A stretch of 64,000 bases of DNA from NCBI RefSeq assembly GCF_030373185.1, contig NZ_JAUCZH010000004.1, positions 62,001-126,000 of the forward strand. The letters are read 5' to 3'. Both the position numbers and the translations under genes were made by a program. Position 1 is the first letter of the stretch. Each line of letters starts with the position of its first letter. This document shows, one piece after another, positions 1 to 10,114 of the stretch. Below the pieces are notes generated by a model that ran no database searches, was not told where the DNA came from, and worked only from the letters and a program-made list of their open reading frames with translations. Source of the DNA: Tabrizicola sp. (lineage in GTDB: Bacteria > Pseudomonadota > Alphaproteobacteria > Rhodobacterales > Rhodobacteraceae).

Positions 1-20
1 TGAGCATGACAGACTTCCTT

Positions 21-37
21 TGTTCTTGATCAGAACA
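21..37. promoter_or_regulatory. Perfect inverted repeat, possible operator
   Basis: TGTTCT and AGAACA flank a 5-base spacer, forming a perfect 6-bp dyad. It lies beyond the recN stop in the gene-free left margin. It contains GTTC-N7-GAAC, which resembles but does not match the alphaproteobacterial LexA site (a direct GTTC repeat). Any target gene would probably lie left of the window. The function is not established. Confidence 0.25.
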
Positions 38-204
38 TAGGACGCCGCAGCGCAGCATTACAGGTCGGGATCGGGAAAGCCGTCATGCGCCAAACGCATG
101 GCTTGTGTCATTTTGCCGTAACGACAGGCAAAGCGCCCGAAAGCGCGGCACTCGATTGCAGATTTTTTCGCGGTCTTGCCGCGCATTGGCCTGACAAGCG
201 CCAG

Positions 205-1848
205 TTATCCCTGCAACAGCGCACGGGCCGCCGCGCGCGCTGCATCCGAGACGGTGTCACCGGCCAGCATCCGCGCAATTTCCTCGACCCGCTCGGACGC
301 GGCAAGGGCGGTGACGGTTGACAGCGTCTGGTCCGCGACCACCCGCTTTTCCACCCGCCAATGCCGCGCACCAAAGGCCGCGACTTGCGGCGAATGGGTC
401 ACCACAAGCACTTGCGCCCCGGTGGCCAGCGCCTGCAACCGCCGACCCACGGCATCGGCCGTCGCCCCGCCGACCCCGCGGTCAATCTCGTCGAAGATCA
501 GGGTCTGGCCGGGGCTGTCGCCCGTCAGGCAGACCTTCAGCGCAAGCAGGAACCGGCTCAGCTCGCCGCCCGAAGCGATCCGGTTCAGCGGACCGGAAGA
601 CGCGCCGGGGTTGGTGGCAACCGTAAAGGTCACCGCATCCATGCCATCCGGCCCGGGTTCTGCGGGCGCGAACTCGGTAACAAAGACCGCCCGTTCCATC
701 TTCAGCGGGGCCAGTTCCGCCGCCATGGCCGCATCAAGCCGCCCGGCCGCGTCACGCCGGACACTTGTCACCCGCGCGGCTTCGGCCTTGAAGGTCACAT
801 CGGCCTCGGCCACCGCCTTTTGCAGCCGGGAAATTCCTGCGGCCCCACCGTCGATCGCCGCCAGACGCGCCCGCAAGCCATCGGCAAACCCGCCCAGATC
901 ATCGGCCAGTACGCCATGCTTGCGCGCCAAGGCACGGATCGCGAACAGGCGTTCCTCGACCTGCTCCAGTTCACCGGGGTCAAAGTCCAGGGCCTCCAGC
1001 GCGACCTCGACGCCTTGCTGGGCTTCCCCCAGTTCGATCAGCGCCCGATTGAGCGCGGCAAGGGCCGGGTCAAGCCGCCCCTCGGCCTTGTCGGCGGCCC
1101 CTTCCAGCCAGCGCAGCGCATCGCGCATCCGGCCTTCGGCGCCCGCGTCCGACAAGGCGGCATGGCCCTTGGCCACATCTTCCCGAATCCGCGCGGCCCC
1201 CTGCATCAGGCGACGGCGCGCATCCAGCGCCGCGTCTTCGCCAGCTTCCGGGCTCAGCTTGTCCAGTTCGCCAACCGCATGGCGCAGGAATTCCTCTTCC
1301 GCGGCAGCCCGTTCCAGCATCGCCTCGGCCTCGGCCAAGGCGGCCCGCGCTGTCCGGCGGGCAGCCCAGGCCGCGCGCAAAGGGGCAAGGTCCAGTCCGG
1401 CATAGGCATCCAGAAGGGCGCGGTGGCCGCGCGGGTTCAAAAGGCCCCGATCATCATGCTGGCCGTGAAGCTCTACCAGATGCTCCGAAAGATCGCGCAG
1501 CACCTCGCCCGAGACGCGGCGGTCATTCACCCAGGCTGTCTTGCGACCATCCGCGAAGTTGACTCGGCGCAGGATCAACTCGCCCTCAGTGTCGATCCCG
1601 GCTTCCGACAGCACCTTGCGCGCGGCATGGCCAGCCGGCAGATCGAAGACCGCCGTCACCTCGCCTTGCGTTGCCCCTTGGCGGACAAGTTCCGCCCTGC
1701 CCCGCCAGCCCAGGACAAAACCCAGGGCATCGAGCAGGATCGACTTGCCTGCCCCTGTCTCACCGGTGAGCACATTGAGTCCGGCGCCAAGGTCCAGCGT
1801 CAGCCGATCAATGATCAGCACATCACGGATATCAAGACTTCGAAGCAT
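205..1848 (-). CDS. recN: DNA repair protein RecN
   Basis: RecN is an SMC-like ATPase that acts at double-strand breaks in recombinational repair. The P-loop GETGAGKS lies at about residues 29-36. Coiled-coil-rich sequence fills the middle. The C-terminal head carries the ABC signature SGGELSR, the Walker B region LIFDEIDRGVGG and a final VVTHSP. At 547 aa it matches the family. The track ORF opens with a GTG ten codons upstream, but the family normally begins ML(R)SLDIRD, so the ATG at 1848 is preferred. The start lies about 40 bases after the bamD stop, which implies co-transcription. RecN is often SOS-induced, but no LexA box is visible directly upstream. Confidence 0.95.
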   Translation of the reverse strand: MLRSLDIRDVLIIDRLTLDLGAGLNVLTGETGAGKSILLDALGFVLGWRGRAELVRQGATQGEVTAVFDLPAGHAARKVLSEAGIDTEGELILRRVNFADGRKTAWVNDRRVSGEVLRDLSEHLVELHGQHDDRGLLNPRGHRALLDAYAGLDLAPLRAAWAARRTARAALAEAEAMLERAAAEEEFLRHAVGELDKLSPEAGEDAALDARRRLMQGAARIREDVAKGHAALSDAGAEGRMRDALRWLEGAADKAEGRLDPALAALNRALIELGEAQQGVEVALEALDFDPGELEQVEERLFAIRALARKHGVLADDLGGFADGLRARLAAIDGGAAGISRLQKAVAEADVTFKAEAARVTSVRRDAAGRLDAAMAAELAPLKMERAVFVTEFAPAEPGPDGMDAVTFTVATNPGASSGPLNRIASGGELSRFLLALKVCLTGDSPGQTLIFDEIDRGVGGATADAVGRRLQALATGAQVLVVTHSPQVAAFGARHWRVEKRVVADQTLSTVTALAASERVEEIARMLAGDTVSDAARAAARALLQG

Positions 1849-1887
1849 CTGGCCTGCCTGCGGGGTGCGCGCCTGCACGCACCATCC

Positions 1888-2727
1888 CTACAACCACTCG
1901 CCCCGGACCATCTGGCGATAGACCTGACGCAGCCAGCTTTCGCCCTTTGCCTCGGGTGACAGTCCCTTGCCCTTCAGCAGGCGGAAGCTGTCATCGTAGA
2001 AGGGCGAGGCCTGATAGTTGAAGCCAAGAATTGCCGCTGCGGTCTGTGCTTCATCACTCAGGCCAAGTCCGACATAGCTTTCCACCAGACGGTGCAAGGC
2101 TTCGGCGGTATGGGTCGTGGTCTGGAAATCCTGCACCACCACTCGGAACCGGTTGATCGCTGCGGTGTAGTGACGCCGTTTCAGATAGTAGCGCCCGACT
2201 TCCATTTCCTTTGCGGCCAACTGGTCGAAAGCAAGATCGAACTTCAGGATGGCCGAACGGGCGTATTCGCTGTTCGGATAGGTTTCGATCACGTCACGCA
2301 TGCCACGCAGGGCCTGGAACGTGATGCCCTGGTCACGGCCGACATCGTCAATCTGGTCGTAGTAGGACAGCGCCATGAGATAAAGCGCATAGGGGGCATC
2401 TTCATCGCCGGGGTAGAAATCAAGGAAACGCTGCGCCGCATCGCGGGCTTCGGGGTATTGCTTAGCCTTGTGGTGCGTGAAGGCCTGCATGATCAGGGCG
2501 CGCTTGGCGAATTCCGTATAGGGATAAAGCCGTTCGACTTCCTGGAAGTAGACCAGCGCATCTCTGGGCTTCTTGCCGGTTTCAAGTTCCAGCTCACCCT
2601 TCTTGAAGATTTCTTCCGCAGTATAGGTATCCAGCGCGCGCTCCTGCGGGCCACGCGAACAGCCGGCCAGCACCGCAACAACAAACGCCGCCTTTAGGAA
2701 CCCTGCGCCGGGGCGTCTGCCTGACAT
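1888..2727 (-). CDS. bamD: Outer membrane assembly lipoprotein BamD
   Basis: BamD is an essential lipoprotein of the BAM complex that folds beta-barrels into the outer membrane. The chosen start (MSGRRPGAG) gives a 279-aa precursor with a hydrophobic signal and the lipobox LAGC, with the lipidated cysteine near residue 23. The longer track start would bury the signal peptide, so it is rejected. The body is a run of helical tetratricopeptide-type repeats (AEEIFKKGELELETGK, ALVYFQEVERLYPYTEFA), as expected for the family. It follows lpxC and precedes recN on the same strand, linking lipid A and outer-membrane assembly to the division cluster. Confidence 0.93.
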   Translation of the reverse strand: MSGRRPGAGFLKAAFVVAVLAGCSRGPQERALDTYTAEEIFKKGELELETGKKPRDALVYFQEVERLYPYTEFAKRALIMQAFTHHKAKQYPEARDAAQRFLDFYPGDEDAPYALYLMALSYYDQIDDVGRDQGITFQALRGMRDVIETYPNSEYARSAILKFDLAFDQLAAKEMEVGRYYLKRRHYTAAINRFRVVVQDFQTTTHTAEALHRLVESYVGLGLSDEAQTAAAILGFNYQASPFYDDSFRLLKGKGLSPEAKGESWLRQVYRQMVRGEWL

Positions 2728-2904
2728 TTTCCGCCTATCCAAACCTGCTGCCCCCGTCCGGTGCTGGTGACCAAAGCCCCGCCGAGAGCCCGACACCCGG
2801 GCGATTTGCCCCGTCTTTGCATCGTCCTAGCACAGAAAAATCCGGGGCGCAAAACGCCTTTCGTGACTTTCACAGGCCAATGATCGTGGCAACTGATGGC
2901 AGCG

Positions 2905-3858
2905 TCAGGCCCGAACCAGAGGCAGATCGCCCACATGCACGCCAACGCCCGGCAATTTGCCAAGGGTCTGCGGCCCGCAATCCACCATCCGCCATGCCTC
3001 GGGATCGGCAAAAAGCGCCCGCAGAAGCCGGTTTGTAAGCGCATGCCCGGCTCGGTCGCCAGTGTATCGACCCAGGATCGGCCCTCCGGCCAGCGCCAGA
3101 TCACCCAGCGCATCCAGCATCTTGTGACGCACCGGTTCATCAGCATGGCGCAGACCGCCCGGCGACAAGACCTTGTCACCCCGGAACACCACCGCATTTT
3201 CCATTGTGCCGCCAAGCGCAAGGCCGGCTTGGCGCATTGCGTCCACATCCACCTGACGGCAGAAGGTCCGACTGTCGCAAAGCTCGCGCACGAAAGCCCC
3301 GTTCGCCATGTTCAGCCGCCGGGTCTGCGTGCCGATCGCGGCATCCTCGAAAGATATGCGAAAGTCGATTTCCAGCATGTCAGCCGGGTCAAGCCGGGCC
3401 ACGGCGTCGCCGTCACGGACTTCTACCGATTTCAGGACGCGCACCGCACGCACGGGTGCATCAAGATCATCAAGGCCCGCTGCAAGGAACCCCTGCACGA
3501 AGGGGACGGCAGAGCCGTCCAGAATCGGAACCTCGGGGCCGTCAATTTCAATAAGCGCGTTATGGACAGCACTGCCGGAAAGGGCCGCCATGATATGCTC
3601 AATGGTCGAGACAGACACGCCAGCCGCATTTTCGACCACCGTGCAAAGCCTGGATGGGCTCACCGCATCCCAGCGGGCGGGGACCATCTGGTCCGCGTTG
3701 GTCACGTCCGTCCGGCGGAACCAGATCCCGTGATCAACGGGCGCCGGGCGCACGACCATCCGCACCGGCGCGCCGCTGTGAAGGCCACGTCCTGTGAAAG
3801 TGGCAGAGGATTTCAGGCTGTTCTGCACGTCTCGATCGACCTCATGTGGCGCGGGCAT
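2905..3858 (-). CDS. lpxC: UDP-3-O-acyl-N-acetylglucosamine deacetylase
   Basis: LpxC is the zinc hydrolase that commits UDP-3-O-acyl-GlcNAc to lipid A synthesis. Visible family motifs are SATFTGRGLHSG at the N-terminus, the zinc histidine region STIEHIMAAL and HKMLDALGDLAL, which holds another zinc histidine and aspartate. The 317-aa length is typical. The ATG at 3858 gives a ten-residue extension; many relatives begin at the residue encoded by the GTG at 3828, so the exact start is uncertain. It lies downstream of ftsZ but is separated from it by a strong hairpin, so it may have its own promoter. Confidence 0.95.
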   Translation of the reverse strand: MPAPHEVDRDVQNSLKSSATFTGRGLHSGAPVRMVVRPAPVDHGIWFRRTDVTNADQMVPARWDAVSPSRLCTVVENAAGVSVSTIEHIMAALSGSAVHNALIEIDGPEVPILDGSAVPFVQGFLAAGLDDLDAPVRAVRVLKSVEVRDGDAVARLDPADMLEIDFRISFEDAAIGTQTRRLNMANGAFVRELCDSRTFCRQVDVDAMRQAGLALGGTMENAVVFRGDKVLSPGGLRHADEPVRHKMLDALGDLALAGGPILGRYTGDRAGHALTNRLLRALFADPEAWRMVDCGPQTLGKLPGVGVHVGDLPLVRA

Positions 3859-3974
3859 TTACCGCCTGCATCCGCTTTTCCCTTAGCTATTCGCGCAAGG
3901 CTTGAAGCTCAACTCACTCTTTGTGACGATATGTAACACAGCTATTTTGCGCCCATGTCGTTGCAAACAAAGGA

Positions 3975-3998
3975 AAAGGCCCGGAAGTCCGGGCCTTT
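3975..3998 (-). terminator. Rho-independent terminator after ftsZ
   Basis: A perfect 10-bp inverted repeat (AAAGGCCCGG/CCGGGCCTTT) with a 4-base loop sits just past the ftsZ stop. On the minus strand it is followed by TCCTTTGTTTG, a T-rich tail. It should end or attenuate ftsZ transcription ahead of lpxC. Confidence 0.85.
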
Positions 3999-4023
3999 CC
4001 ATGTCAGTACCAACGTGGTGATC

Positions 4024-5676
4024 TCAGTTCGCCTGACGGCGCAGGAATGCGGGAATCTCGATCCGGTCTTGATCTGTCCCCATGTCATGTTCGTCCTCAT
4101 AGGCAGTCACTGGCGGCTGCGCGCGACCAGCCGGCGCAGCAACACGTTCGTTTGTCGCCTCAAGATGCCCCGCCATGCGATTGATCAGGGTGCCGATCCC
4201 GAAACGTGGTTTTGCCGCAGGGGCCAGCGGCGCAGCCGTGGGCGCGGGTGCAGTTGCGACCGGGGCCGGGCGACCAAACTTTGCCGCGCCATTTGCGGCG
4301 GGACGGGTGACTGCGGCCTGAAGCCGGGCCAGGGCCTCGGGCGATGGCTGACCCGCGGCGCGCGGGCGTGGGGCGACGAAATCTGCGGCGTCCGCCTCGA
4401 TTGCGGCCGGGGCCGACCGGATCAGCGAAGGTTGCGGCGCGGTCTGTGGCCGATAGGCCGGGGCAGGAACCTCGTCGACATAGTCATCGGCTTCCGCTTC
4501 CATTTCGGCATGGGAAGCCGCTGCGTCGAACAGGCCGATCGCAAGGGCATCGACCTCTTCTTCAAACTCCGGGACAGGATCGGCCACGACCGGGGCAGCA
4601 GCAACCGGCTGCTGTGCCACACGGGCAGCCTCGCCCGTTTGTGCCGGGTTCAGCGACAGCGGAGCCGCCATCGAACGCCGCGCCACGGGAACCTCTTGCC
4701 GGGCAGCCGAGGCGTCGATGCCTGTGGCCACGACCGAAACGCGGATGCGGCCTTCCATAGAGGTGTCCAGCGTGGAGCCGACGATGATATTGGCGTCCGG
4801 GTCCACCTTTTCGCGGATGATGTTTGCGGCTTCGTCCAGCTCGAACAACGTCAGGTCATGGCCGCCGGTAATGTTGATCAGCACACCCTTCGCGCCATGC
4901 AGGCTGATCTCGTCGAGAAGCGGGTTGGCAATCGCCTTTTCCGCCGCCTGCACCGCGCGATCCTCGCCCGAGGCTTCGCCGGTTCCCATCATCGCCTTGC
5001 CCATCTCGTCCATGACCGCGCGCACATCGGCAAAGTCGAGGTTGATCAGGCCGGGCCGCACCATCAGGTCGGTCACGCCCTTGACGCCCTGATACAGAAC
5101 GTCATCGGCCATCGCGAAGGCTTCGGTAAAGGTGGTGCGTTCGTTCGCGAGCCGGAAGAGGTTCTGGTTCGGGATGATGATCAGCGTATCCACGACCTTT
5201 TGCAGGGCATCGATCCCGTCCTCGGCCTGCTTCATCCGCTTGTTGCCTTCGAACTGGAAGGGCTTGGTCACGACGCCGACCGTCAGAACACCCAGCTCGC
5301 GCGCGGCTTGCGCGATGATCGGGGCTGCACCAGTGCCGGTGCCGCCGCCCATGCCAGCGGTGATGAAGCACATGTGAGCGCCCGCCAGATGGTCAACGAT
5401 CTCTTCGATCGTTTCTTCGGCTGCTGCGGCCCCCACGGTCGGCCGAGCGCCCGCACCCAGACCCTCGGTCACCTTGACACCCATCTGGATGCGCGCGTGG
5501 GCCCGGCTTTGCTGCAAGGCCTGCGCGTCGGTGTTGGCCACGACAAACTCTACCCCCTCAAGGGCCTGGTCGATCATGTTGTTGACCGCGTTGCCACCGG
5601 CCCCGCCCACACCAAAGACGGTGATGCGCGGCTTCAGTTCTTCACGCTCAGATGTCATCGTCAGATTGAGTGCCAT
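4024..5676 (-). CDS. ftsZ: Cell division protein FtsZ
   Basis: FtsZ is the tubulin-like GTPase that forms the Z ring at midcell. The GTP-binding segments [14 protein letters not shown] and [16 protein letters not shown] are present, as is the synergy loop [11 protein letters not shown]. The globular domain ends near residue 320. It is followed by a long Ala/Pro-rich linker of about 210 residues and the conserved C-terminal peptide [10 protein letters not shown], which binds FtsA. At 550 aa it is long because of the linker, as is common in alphaproteobacteria. The start [18 protein letters not shown] was chosen over the track start 38 codons upstream. A 205-base upstream region carries possible DnaA and CcrM sites. 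Confidence 0.97.
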   Translation of the reverse strand: MALNLTMTSEREELKPRITVFGVGGAGGNAVNNMIDQALEGVEFVVANTDAQALQQSRAHARIQMGVKVTEGLGAGARPTVGAAAAEETIEEIVDHLAGAHMCFITAGMGGGTGTGAAPIIAQAARELGVLTVGVVTKPFQFEGNKRMKQAEDGIDALQKVVDTLIIIPNQNLFRLANERTTFTEAFAMADDVLYQGVKGVTDLMVRPGLINLDFADVRAVMDEMGKAMMGTGEASGEDRAVQAAEKAIANPLLDEISLHGAKGVLINITGGHDLTLFELDEAANIIREKVDPDANIIVGSTLDTSMEGRIRVSVVATGIDASAARQEVPVARRSMAAPLSLNPAQTGEAARVAQQPVAAAPVVADPVPEFEEEVDALAIGLFDAAASHAEMEAEADDYVDEVPAPAYRPQTAPQPSLIRSAPAAIEADAADFVAPRPRAAGQPSPEALARLQAAVTRPAANGAAKFGRPAPVATAPAPTAAPLAPAAKPRFGIGTLINRMAGHLEATNERVAAPAGRAQPPVTAYEDEHDMGTDQDRIEIPAFLRRQAN

Positions 5677-5759
5677 GGGTTTGCCCGTCCGTTTCTTGTC
5701 TGCCGCCTGTTTCTTTTCCGGCCTTGAATGCACCTGTCCCGTGTGCGTCAGGGGCCGAC

Positions 5760-5780
5760 TTATCCCCGATTCTATCCACA
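5760..5780. promoter_or_regulatory. DnaA-box-like pair with GANTC site upstream of ftsZ
   Basis: TTATCCCCG at 5760-5768 and CTATCCACA at 5772-5780 resemble the DnaA box TTATCCACA; the second differs only at its first base. GATTC at 5768-5772 is a GANTC site for the CcrM methyltransferase. They lie about 85-105 bases before the ftsZ start, in the ftsA-ftsZ gap where a promoter is expected. DnaA, GcrA/CcrM and CtrA control of ftsZ is known in Caulobacter. Binding here is inferred only. Confidence 0.35.
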
Positions 5781-5881
5781 ACCTCGCCAAAGGTCACGAG
5801 AAAAAGACCGGAAAGCCGCAAAATATGGGGTCTTTGGCCCTCAACTCAGCGGTATTTCGCCCGTAGTGCAGAATGTGGTAG

Positions 5882-7216
5882 TCACCAGTTGTCCTTGAAC
5901 CATTTGACAGCCCGCCGCAGCGACCGTGCCGGATAGCGCTCGGCGGGGATCTCGAAATCCCACCATTCGTCTTGCGGATGCGCGGCAAAGAGGCAAAGGC
6001 CCACCGCGCTGGCAAAAGCCGCGCCCGTCGCCGCCTGAGGAAGACCCTGCACCCGCAAGGGCCGACCAAGACGTACGCGCTGACCGAGGATACGGGTCGC
6101 AAGGCCATCAAGCCCCGGAATCTGGCTGCCGCCGCCGGTCAGCACGATCTGCTGGCTTGGCAGGCTGTCGAACCCGGCAGCGTCCAGCGTGCCGCGCACT
6201 TCTTCCAGTATCTCCTCGACACGCGGGCGCATGATGCCGATCAGTTCCGTCCGGCTGATCTGGCGGCGGTCCTTCTCCCAGTCGCCACTTTCACCGCCGA
6301 TGTCGATCATCTCGCGGTCGTCCATGCCCGTGGCGTAAAGCCCCCCGTGCCGCGTCTTGATCCGTTCGGCCACCGCCATCGGAACCTGCAAGCCCTTGGA
6401 GATGTCCGAGGTCACATGGTCGCCGCCCATCCGCACCGAGTCTGCATAGATCATGTGCTTCTTCATGAAGATCGACAGGCCCGTGGCCCCACCGCCCATG
6501 TCGATGCAGGCGGCCCCCAGTTCCTGTTCGTCCTCAACCAGACTGGACACGCCCGACACATAGGCCGAAGACGCGATCCCGGCCAGTTCAAGGTCACAGC
6601 GCTTGATGCAATAAAGCAGGTTCTGCACCACATCGCCGTCGACCGACAACAGGTGCATGTCCACTGCCAGCCGATGCCCGATCTGCCCACGCGGATCGCC
6701 AAGGCCGGACCGGTGATCCAGCGCGAAGTTCACCGGCTGGGCATGCAGCACTTCGCGCCCCTGCCCCAGATCCGGCACATCGCAGGAAGCAAGGACACGG
6801 CTGACGTCCTGTTCGGTGACAACGCTGTCCTGCAATTCCCATTCGCCCGCCAGCCCATAGCTGCGAGGTTCCGCCCCCGAGAAGCAGGCAATGACATGGT
6901 CAACCCGGACATTCGCCATCTTCTGCGCGGCCTGCACCGCCGTGCGGATCGCGCGTTCGGTTTCATTCATCACGGCAATCTCGCCAAAGCGGACCCCGCG
7001 CGAGCGTGTCGTCGCAGCACCGATCACCCGGAACTGGCTTTGCCCGGCCATTGGCCCGACCCCATCTTGCTCGCGCATCCGATCCGGCCCGTCAAAGCGC
7101 AGGACAAGACAGGCAATCTTCGAGGTGCCTACATCCAGAATGGCTATCACGCCGCGCTGCATGGCAGCCTTGCGCATGTTCCGCATCGCGCGTTGCGAAG
7201 TATAGAGATCGGTCAC
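5882..7216 (-). CDS. ftsA: Cell division protein FtsA
   Basis: FtsA is the actin-like ATPase that tethers FtsZ to the inner membrane and recruits later division proteins. The phosphate-1 motif AILDVGTSKIACLVL is near residue 25, the second phosphate region is IDMGGGATGLSIF and the adenosine motif is IVLTGGGSQIPG. The C-terminus SLRRAVKWFKDNW fits an amphipathic membrane-targeting helix. The 444 aa include a long N-terminal tail before the ATPase fold and an acidic insert near AHPQDEWWDFEI, both plausible for this lineage. Its start overlaps the ftsQ stop by four bases, so translation is probably coupled. Confidence 0.96.
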   Translation of the reverse strand: MTDLYTSQRAMRNMRKAAMQRGVIAILDVGTSKIACLVLRFDGPDRMREQDGVGPMAGQSQFRVIGAATTRSRGVRFGEIAVMNETERAIRTAVQAAQKMANVRVDHVIACFSGAEPRSYGLAGEWELQDSVVTEQDVSRVLASCDVPDLGQGREVLHAQPVNFALDHRSGLGDPRGQIGHRLAVDMHLLSVDGDVVQNLLYCIKRCDLELAGIASSAYVSGVSSLVEDEQELGAACIDMGGGATGLSIFMKKHMIYADSVRMGGDHVTSDISKGLQVPMAVAERIKTRHGGLYATGMDDREMIDIGGESGDWEKDRRQISRTELIGIMRPRVEEILEEVRGTLDAAGFDSLPSQQIVLTGGGSQIPGLDGLATRILGQRVRLGRPLRVQGLPQAATGAAFASAVGLCLFAAHPQDEWWDFEIPAERYPARSLRRAVKWFKDNW

Positions 7217-8136
7217 AGTTCGTTCTCCACGGTTTCAATGCCTTGCGCGCGACGCATGTCGCGCAGGGCATTGGGACTAAGACGAAGGGTTGGGCGGTGG
7301 TCAGACCGCAGATCGACGCTCAGGATGTCGCGGTTCATGATGTCTTGCACATGGTCCAGCGCCAGCAGCCGTTCCAGCGCCTGAACCGGGTTGTCTTCGG
7401 GAAGAAGAATGCGCTGCTCACGGTCCAGCACGATGTCCCAGCGCCGTTCGCCCATGCGGACAAGGCCGCGGATGCGCTGGGACAGCGGCCCGGCGGCGGC
7501 AATCAGATCAAGCGCCTCGGCGGCGGCTAGGTCGGCCCCGTCCCCGGCAATCAGCGGCAGGTCCGGGCGGTCAGCGCGCGACAACAGACCAGCAACGCGG
7601 TGGCCGCCATCATCGACCAATGTCAGCCCGGCATCGGTGCGCCAGACGGCGACCGGGATCCGTTCGGTGATCACCACCTGCAAGACACCACCGGACCGAA
7701 CCCGAAGGTCGGCCTTCTTGACCGCGTCAAGCGCCTCGATCCGCCCGCGCACCGCATCAAGGTCTATGTCGAACGAAGACATCGGCAAGGCCAGCGCCAG
7801 CCGCGAGCGAACCGCCTCGGCCAGATCGTCGGACGCCCCTTCGATCGAGGCGAGAGAGACCCGGAATTCGGGTCTCGCCTCGAACTCCTCGCGCATGTCG
7901 GTCAGCCGGCTGACCAGCATGTCCCGGTTCTGTGCGCTCGACAACCAGATCGCGGCTCCGCCGACGACCAAAAGGGTCGGAAGCCCGGTCCGCAGGAACA
8001 TCCGTACATAGGGGGTCAGCATCATGCGCTGCGCCCTGTAGGCCCATTTGCTTGGCGCAGGATCGCGCCGAACCGGGCGCGCAGCGCCCCGCATGGCGGG
8101 ATTGGCTACCGGACGGCGGGCGATCAGCGGTTGCAT
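7213..8136 (-). CDS. ftsQ: Cell division protein FtsQ
   Basis: FtsQ is a bitopic inner-membrane scaffold that links the FtsZ ring to septal peptidoglycan synthesis through FtsB/FtsL. The basic N-terminal tail ([17 protein letters not shown]) precedes one transmembrane segment ([16 protein letters not shown]) at about residues 50-65. A periplasmic POTRA domain follows ([22 protein letters not shown]) and then the FtsQ beta domain. Length 307 aa from the ATG at 8136; the track adds nine residues upstream. The start overlaps the ddl end by 13 bases and the stop overlaps ftsA by four. Confidence 0.93.
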   Translation of the reverse strand: MQPLIARRPVANPAMRGAARPVRRDPAPSKWAYRAQRMMLTPYVRMFLRTGLPTLLVVGGAAIWLSSAQNRDMLVSRLTDMREEFEARPEFRVSLASIEGASDDLAEAVRSRLALALPMSSFDIDLDAVRGRIEALDAVKKADLRVRSGGVLQVVITERIPVAVWRTDAGLTLVDDGGHRVAGLLSRADRPDLPLIAGDGADLAAAEALDLIAAAGPLSQRIRGLVRMGERRWDIVLDREQRILLPEDNPVQALERLLALDHVQDIMNRDILSVDLRSDHRPTLRLSPNALRDMRRAQGIETVENEL

Positions 8137-9056
8137 GACGCGTCCTTCACCATCCAGTCGCACAGATCGGGAAAGGAGATACCGACCTGCGCAGCCTGTT
8201 CAGGCGCAAGCGAGGTGGGCGTCATCCCCGGCTGGGTATTGGTTTCCAGAAGGATCAGCCCGTCCAGGCCGCGGGCTTCGTCCCAGCGGAAATCGGTGCG
8301 GCTGACGCCCCGGCATCCAAGTGCCAGATGCGCGCGGCGGGCATAGTCAAGGCAGGCCTCGGTGATCTCATCCGGCACTTCGGCGGGGACCACATGGCGC
8401 GATCCGCCGACCTTGTATTTTGCGTCGTAATCATACCAGCCGTCAGTGATGATGTCGGTGACGCCCAGAGCCCGATCCCCCATCACCGTGGTCGTCATCT
8501 CGCGGCCCGGCGCATAGGTTTCCACCATCACCAGATCTGGCATCGACGCCGCCAGTCGCGGCGCGTTCGACCCCGGATGCACGATGTACACGCCGACCGA
8601 CGACCCTTCGTTGTTCGGCTTCACCACATAGGGTGGCGGCAGGGCGTGGCCCGCCTCTACCGCCTCTTTCGTCACGACAACGCTTTCGACAATCGGCAGG
8701 CCAGCGGCGACATAGACCTCTTTGGTCTTGGCCTTGTCCATCGCAAGCGCCGAGGCCAGCACCCCGGAATGGGTGTAGGGAATGCGCAGCCATTCCAGAA
8801 TGCCCTGCACGCAGCCATCTTCGCCCCAGCGGCCATGCAGGGCGTTGAAACAGACATCGGGTTTGATTTCAGCCAGCCGCACAGGCAGATCGAGGCCGCA
8901 ATCGACCTCAACCACCTGATATCCAGCCGCCCGGAGGGCCACAGCGCATTCGCGCCCTGAAACGAGAGAGACCTCCCGCTCTGCGGAAAGCCCACCCATC
9001 AACACCGCCACTCTGGGGGGCATCCTGCTCGATGCGCCCGCCATGTCCTGCCTCAT
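8124..9056 (-). CDS. ddl: D-alanine--D-alanine ligase
   Basis: Ddl is the cytoplasmic ATP-grasp enzyme that makes D-Ala-D-Ala for the peptidoglycan stem peptide. The N-terminal motif [19 protein letters not shown] is diagnostic. [21 protein letters not shown] is the ATP-grasp lysine region and [17 protein letters not shown] the metal/substrate-binding end. At 310 aa it is of normal size. The start could also be the ATG at 9044 or 9023. It sits between murB and ftsQ, as in other Rhodobacteraceae, and overlaps ftsQ. Confidence 0.96.
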   Translation of the reverse strand: MRQDMAGASSRMPPRVAVLMGGLSAEREVSLVSGRECAVALRAAGYQVVEVDCGLDLPVRLAEIKPDVCFNALHGRWGEDGCVQGILEWLRIPYTHSGVLASALAMDKAKTKEVYVAAGLPIVESVVVTKEAVEAGHALPPPYVVKPNNEGSSVGVYIVHPGSNAPRLAASMPDLVMVETYAPGREMTTTVMGDRALGVTDIITDGWYDYDAKYKVGGSRHVVPAEVPDEITEACLDYARRAHLALGCRGVSRTDFRWDEARGLDGLILLETNTQPGMTPTSLAPEQAAQVGISFPDLCDWMVKDASCNR

Positions 9057-9080
9057 CCAGATCTTTTGCGATCCGTGATA

Positions 9081-10013
9081 TTATTTGTCTTGCGAGAATT
9101 CTCCGACCCGCATGATTTCCCACTCTAACGTGATACCGCTTGATTGGAAAACCTTTTTTCGCACATCCTCGCCCAGATTTTCCAGATCGGCGGCTGTGGC
9201 CCCGTCTGCGTTGATCAGAAAGTTGGAATGCATGGGCGACATCTGCGCCCCGCCCAGCCGCGCGCCGCGCATACCGGCATCATCAATCACCTTCCAGGCC
9301 TTCAACTCATGCGTGTCATCGGCAGCGCCTGTGCTGCTGCGCCCCAAGGGGTTGCGGAAGGTGCTGCCGGCTGAGCGGTCCCTGGTCGGCTGGCTGGCAT
9401 CGCGTTTGGCGATCTGGTCGGCCATCTTCGCCTCAAGCGCCGCAGGGTCGCCCGGACCGGCGCGGAAGGTGGCGGATATGATGACCGCGCCTTCAGGCAA
9501 CGCGCTTTGCCGGTAGCCCAGGGACAGGGCCGAGGCAGGCAGCGCAAGCACCTCGCCAGCGCGGGTGACAATGCAAACTTCTTCCAGTACATCAGAGACA
9601 TAGCTGCCATAGCAACCCGCGTTCATCCGCACCGCACCGCCAATGCTGCCGGGGATGGTGCGCAGGAAAGTCAGGTCCAGCCCCGCCTCTGCCGCCTTCC
9701 GCGCCACATGCGCATCCAGTGCGGCGGCGCCTGCGGTGACACGGTCCCCTTCAATGGTGATCGCGTTAAAGCCACGGCCAAGGCGGATCACGACCGCTCG
9801 CAACCCGCCATCGCGCACGATCAGGTTTGATCCCACACCCATCGGAAATACCGCAACGGCAGGATCGAGCGCGGCAAGGAATGCGGCCAGATCAGCCTCG
9901 TCCGCCGGCAGAAACAGCCAGTCCGCCGGCCCGCCGACGCGCAGCCATGTCAGGTCCGACAGCAGTCGGTTCGGCGTCAGCGTGCCGCGAGGGGTGGGAA
10001 GTTCAGCCGTCAT
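9081..10013 (-). CDS. murB: UDP-N-acetylmuramate dehydrogenase
   Basis: MurB is the FAD enzyme that reduces UDP-GlcNAc-enolpyruvate to UDP-MurNAc with [17 protein letters not shown] opens the FAD domain. [17 protein letters not shown] and [17 protein letters not shown] are classic FAD-binding segments. SAGSTFRNP carries the catalytic serine region and LEWEI near the end the glutamate. 310 aa from the ATG at 10013 ([10 protein letters not shown]), the more typical N-terminus; the track starts nine codons earlier. It is encoded between the second DUF2484 gene and ddl. Confidence 0.95.
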   Translation of the reverse strand: MTAELPTPRGTLTPNRLLSDLTWLRVGGPADWLFLPADEADLAAFLAALDPAVAVFPMGVGSNLIVRDGGLRAVVIRLGRGFNAITIEGDRVTAGAAALDAHVARKAAEAGLDLTFLRTIPGSIGGAVRMNAGCYGSYVSDVLEEVCIVTRAGEVLALPASALSLGYRQSALPEGAVIISATFRAGPGDPAALEAKMADQIAKRDASQPTRDRSAGSTFRNPLGRSSTGAADDTHELKAWKVIDDAGMRGARLGGAQMSPMHSNFLINADGATAADLENLGEDVRKKVFQSSGITLEWEIMRVGEFSQDK

Positions 10014-10114
10014 TGCGGCTTTCTGGGATGGTTTCAGCATCTGCGCAAGAGGCGTTCATGGCAGCATTGGACGGGAGCGTCCTGTGCGGCGGCCACGCCC
10101 CGGCCACCGCCCGA

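Noticed and set aside
21-37. Dyad as a true LexA box
   Set aside because: The alphaproteobacterial site is a direct GTTC-N7-GTTC repeat; here the second half is inverted, so it is listed only as an unexplained dyad.
150-190. Hairpin CGCGG-CAAGA-CCGCG as recN terminator
   Set aside because: On the recN transcript the stem is followed by A residues, not T; the T run lies on the wrong side.
361-1959. 532-aa plus-strand ORF opposite recN
   Set aside because: Shadow of recN; no motif, and it crosses the recN-bamD junction.
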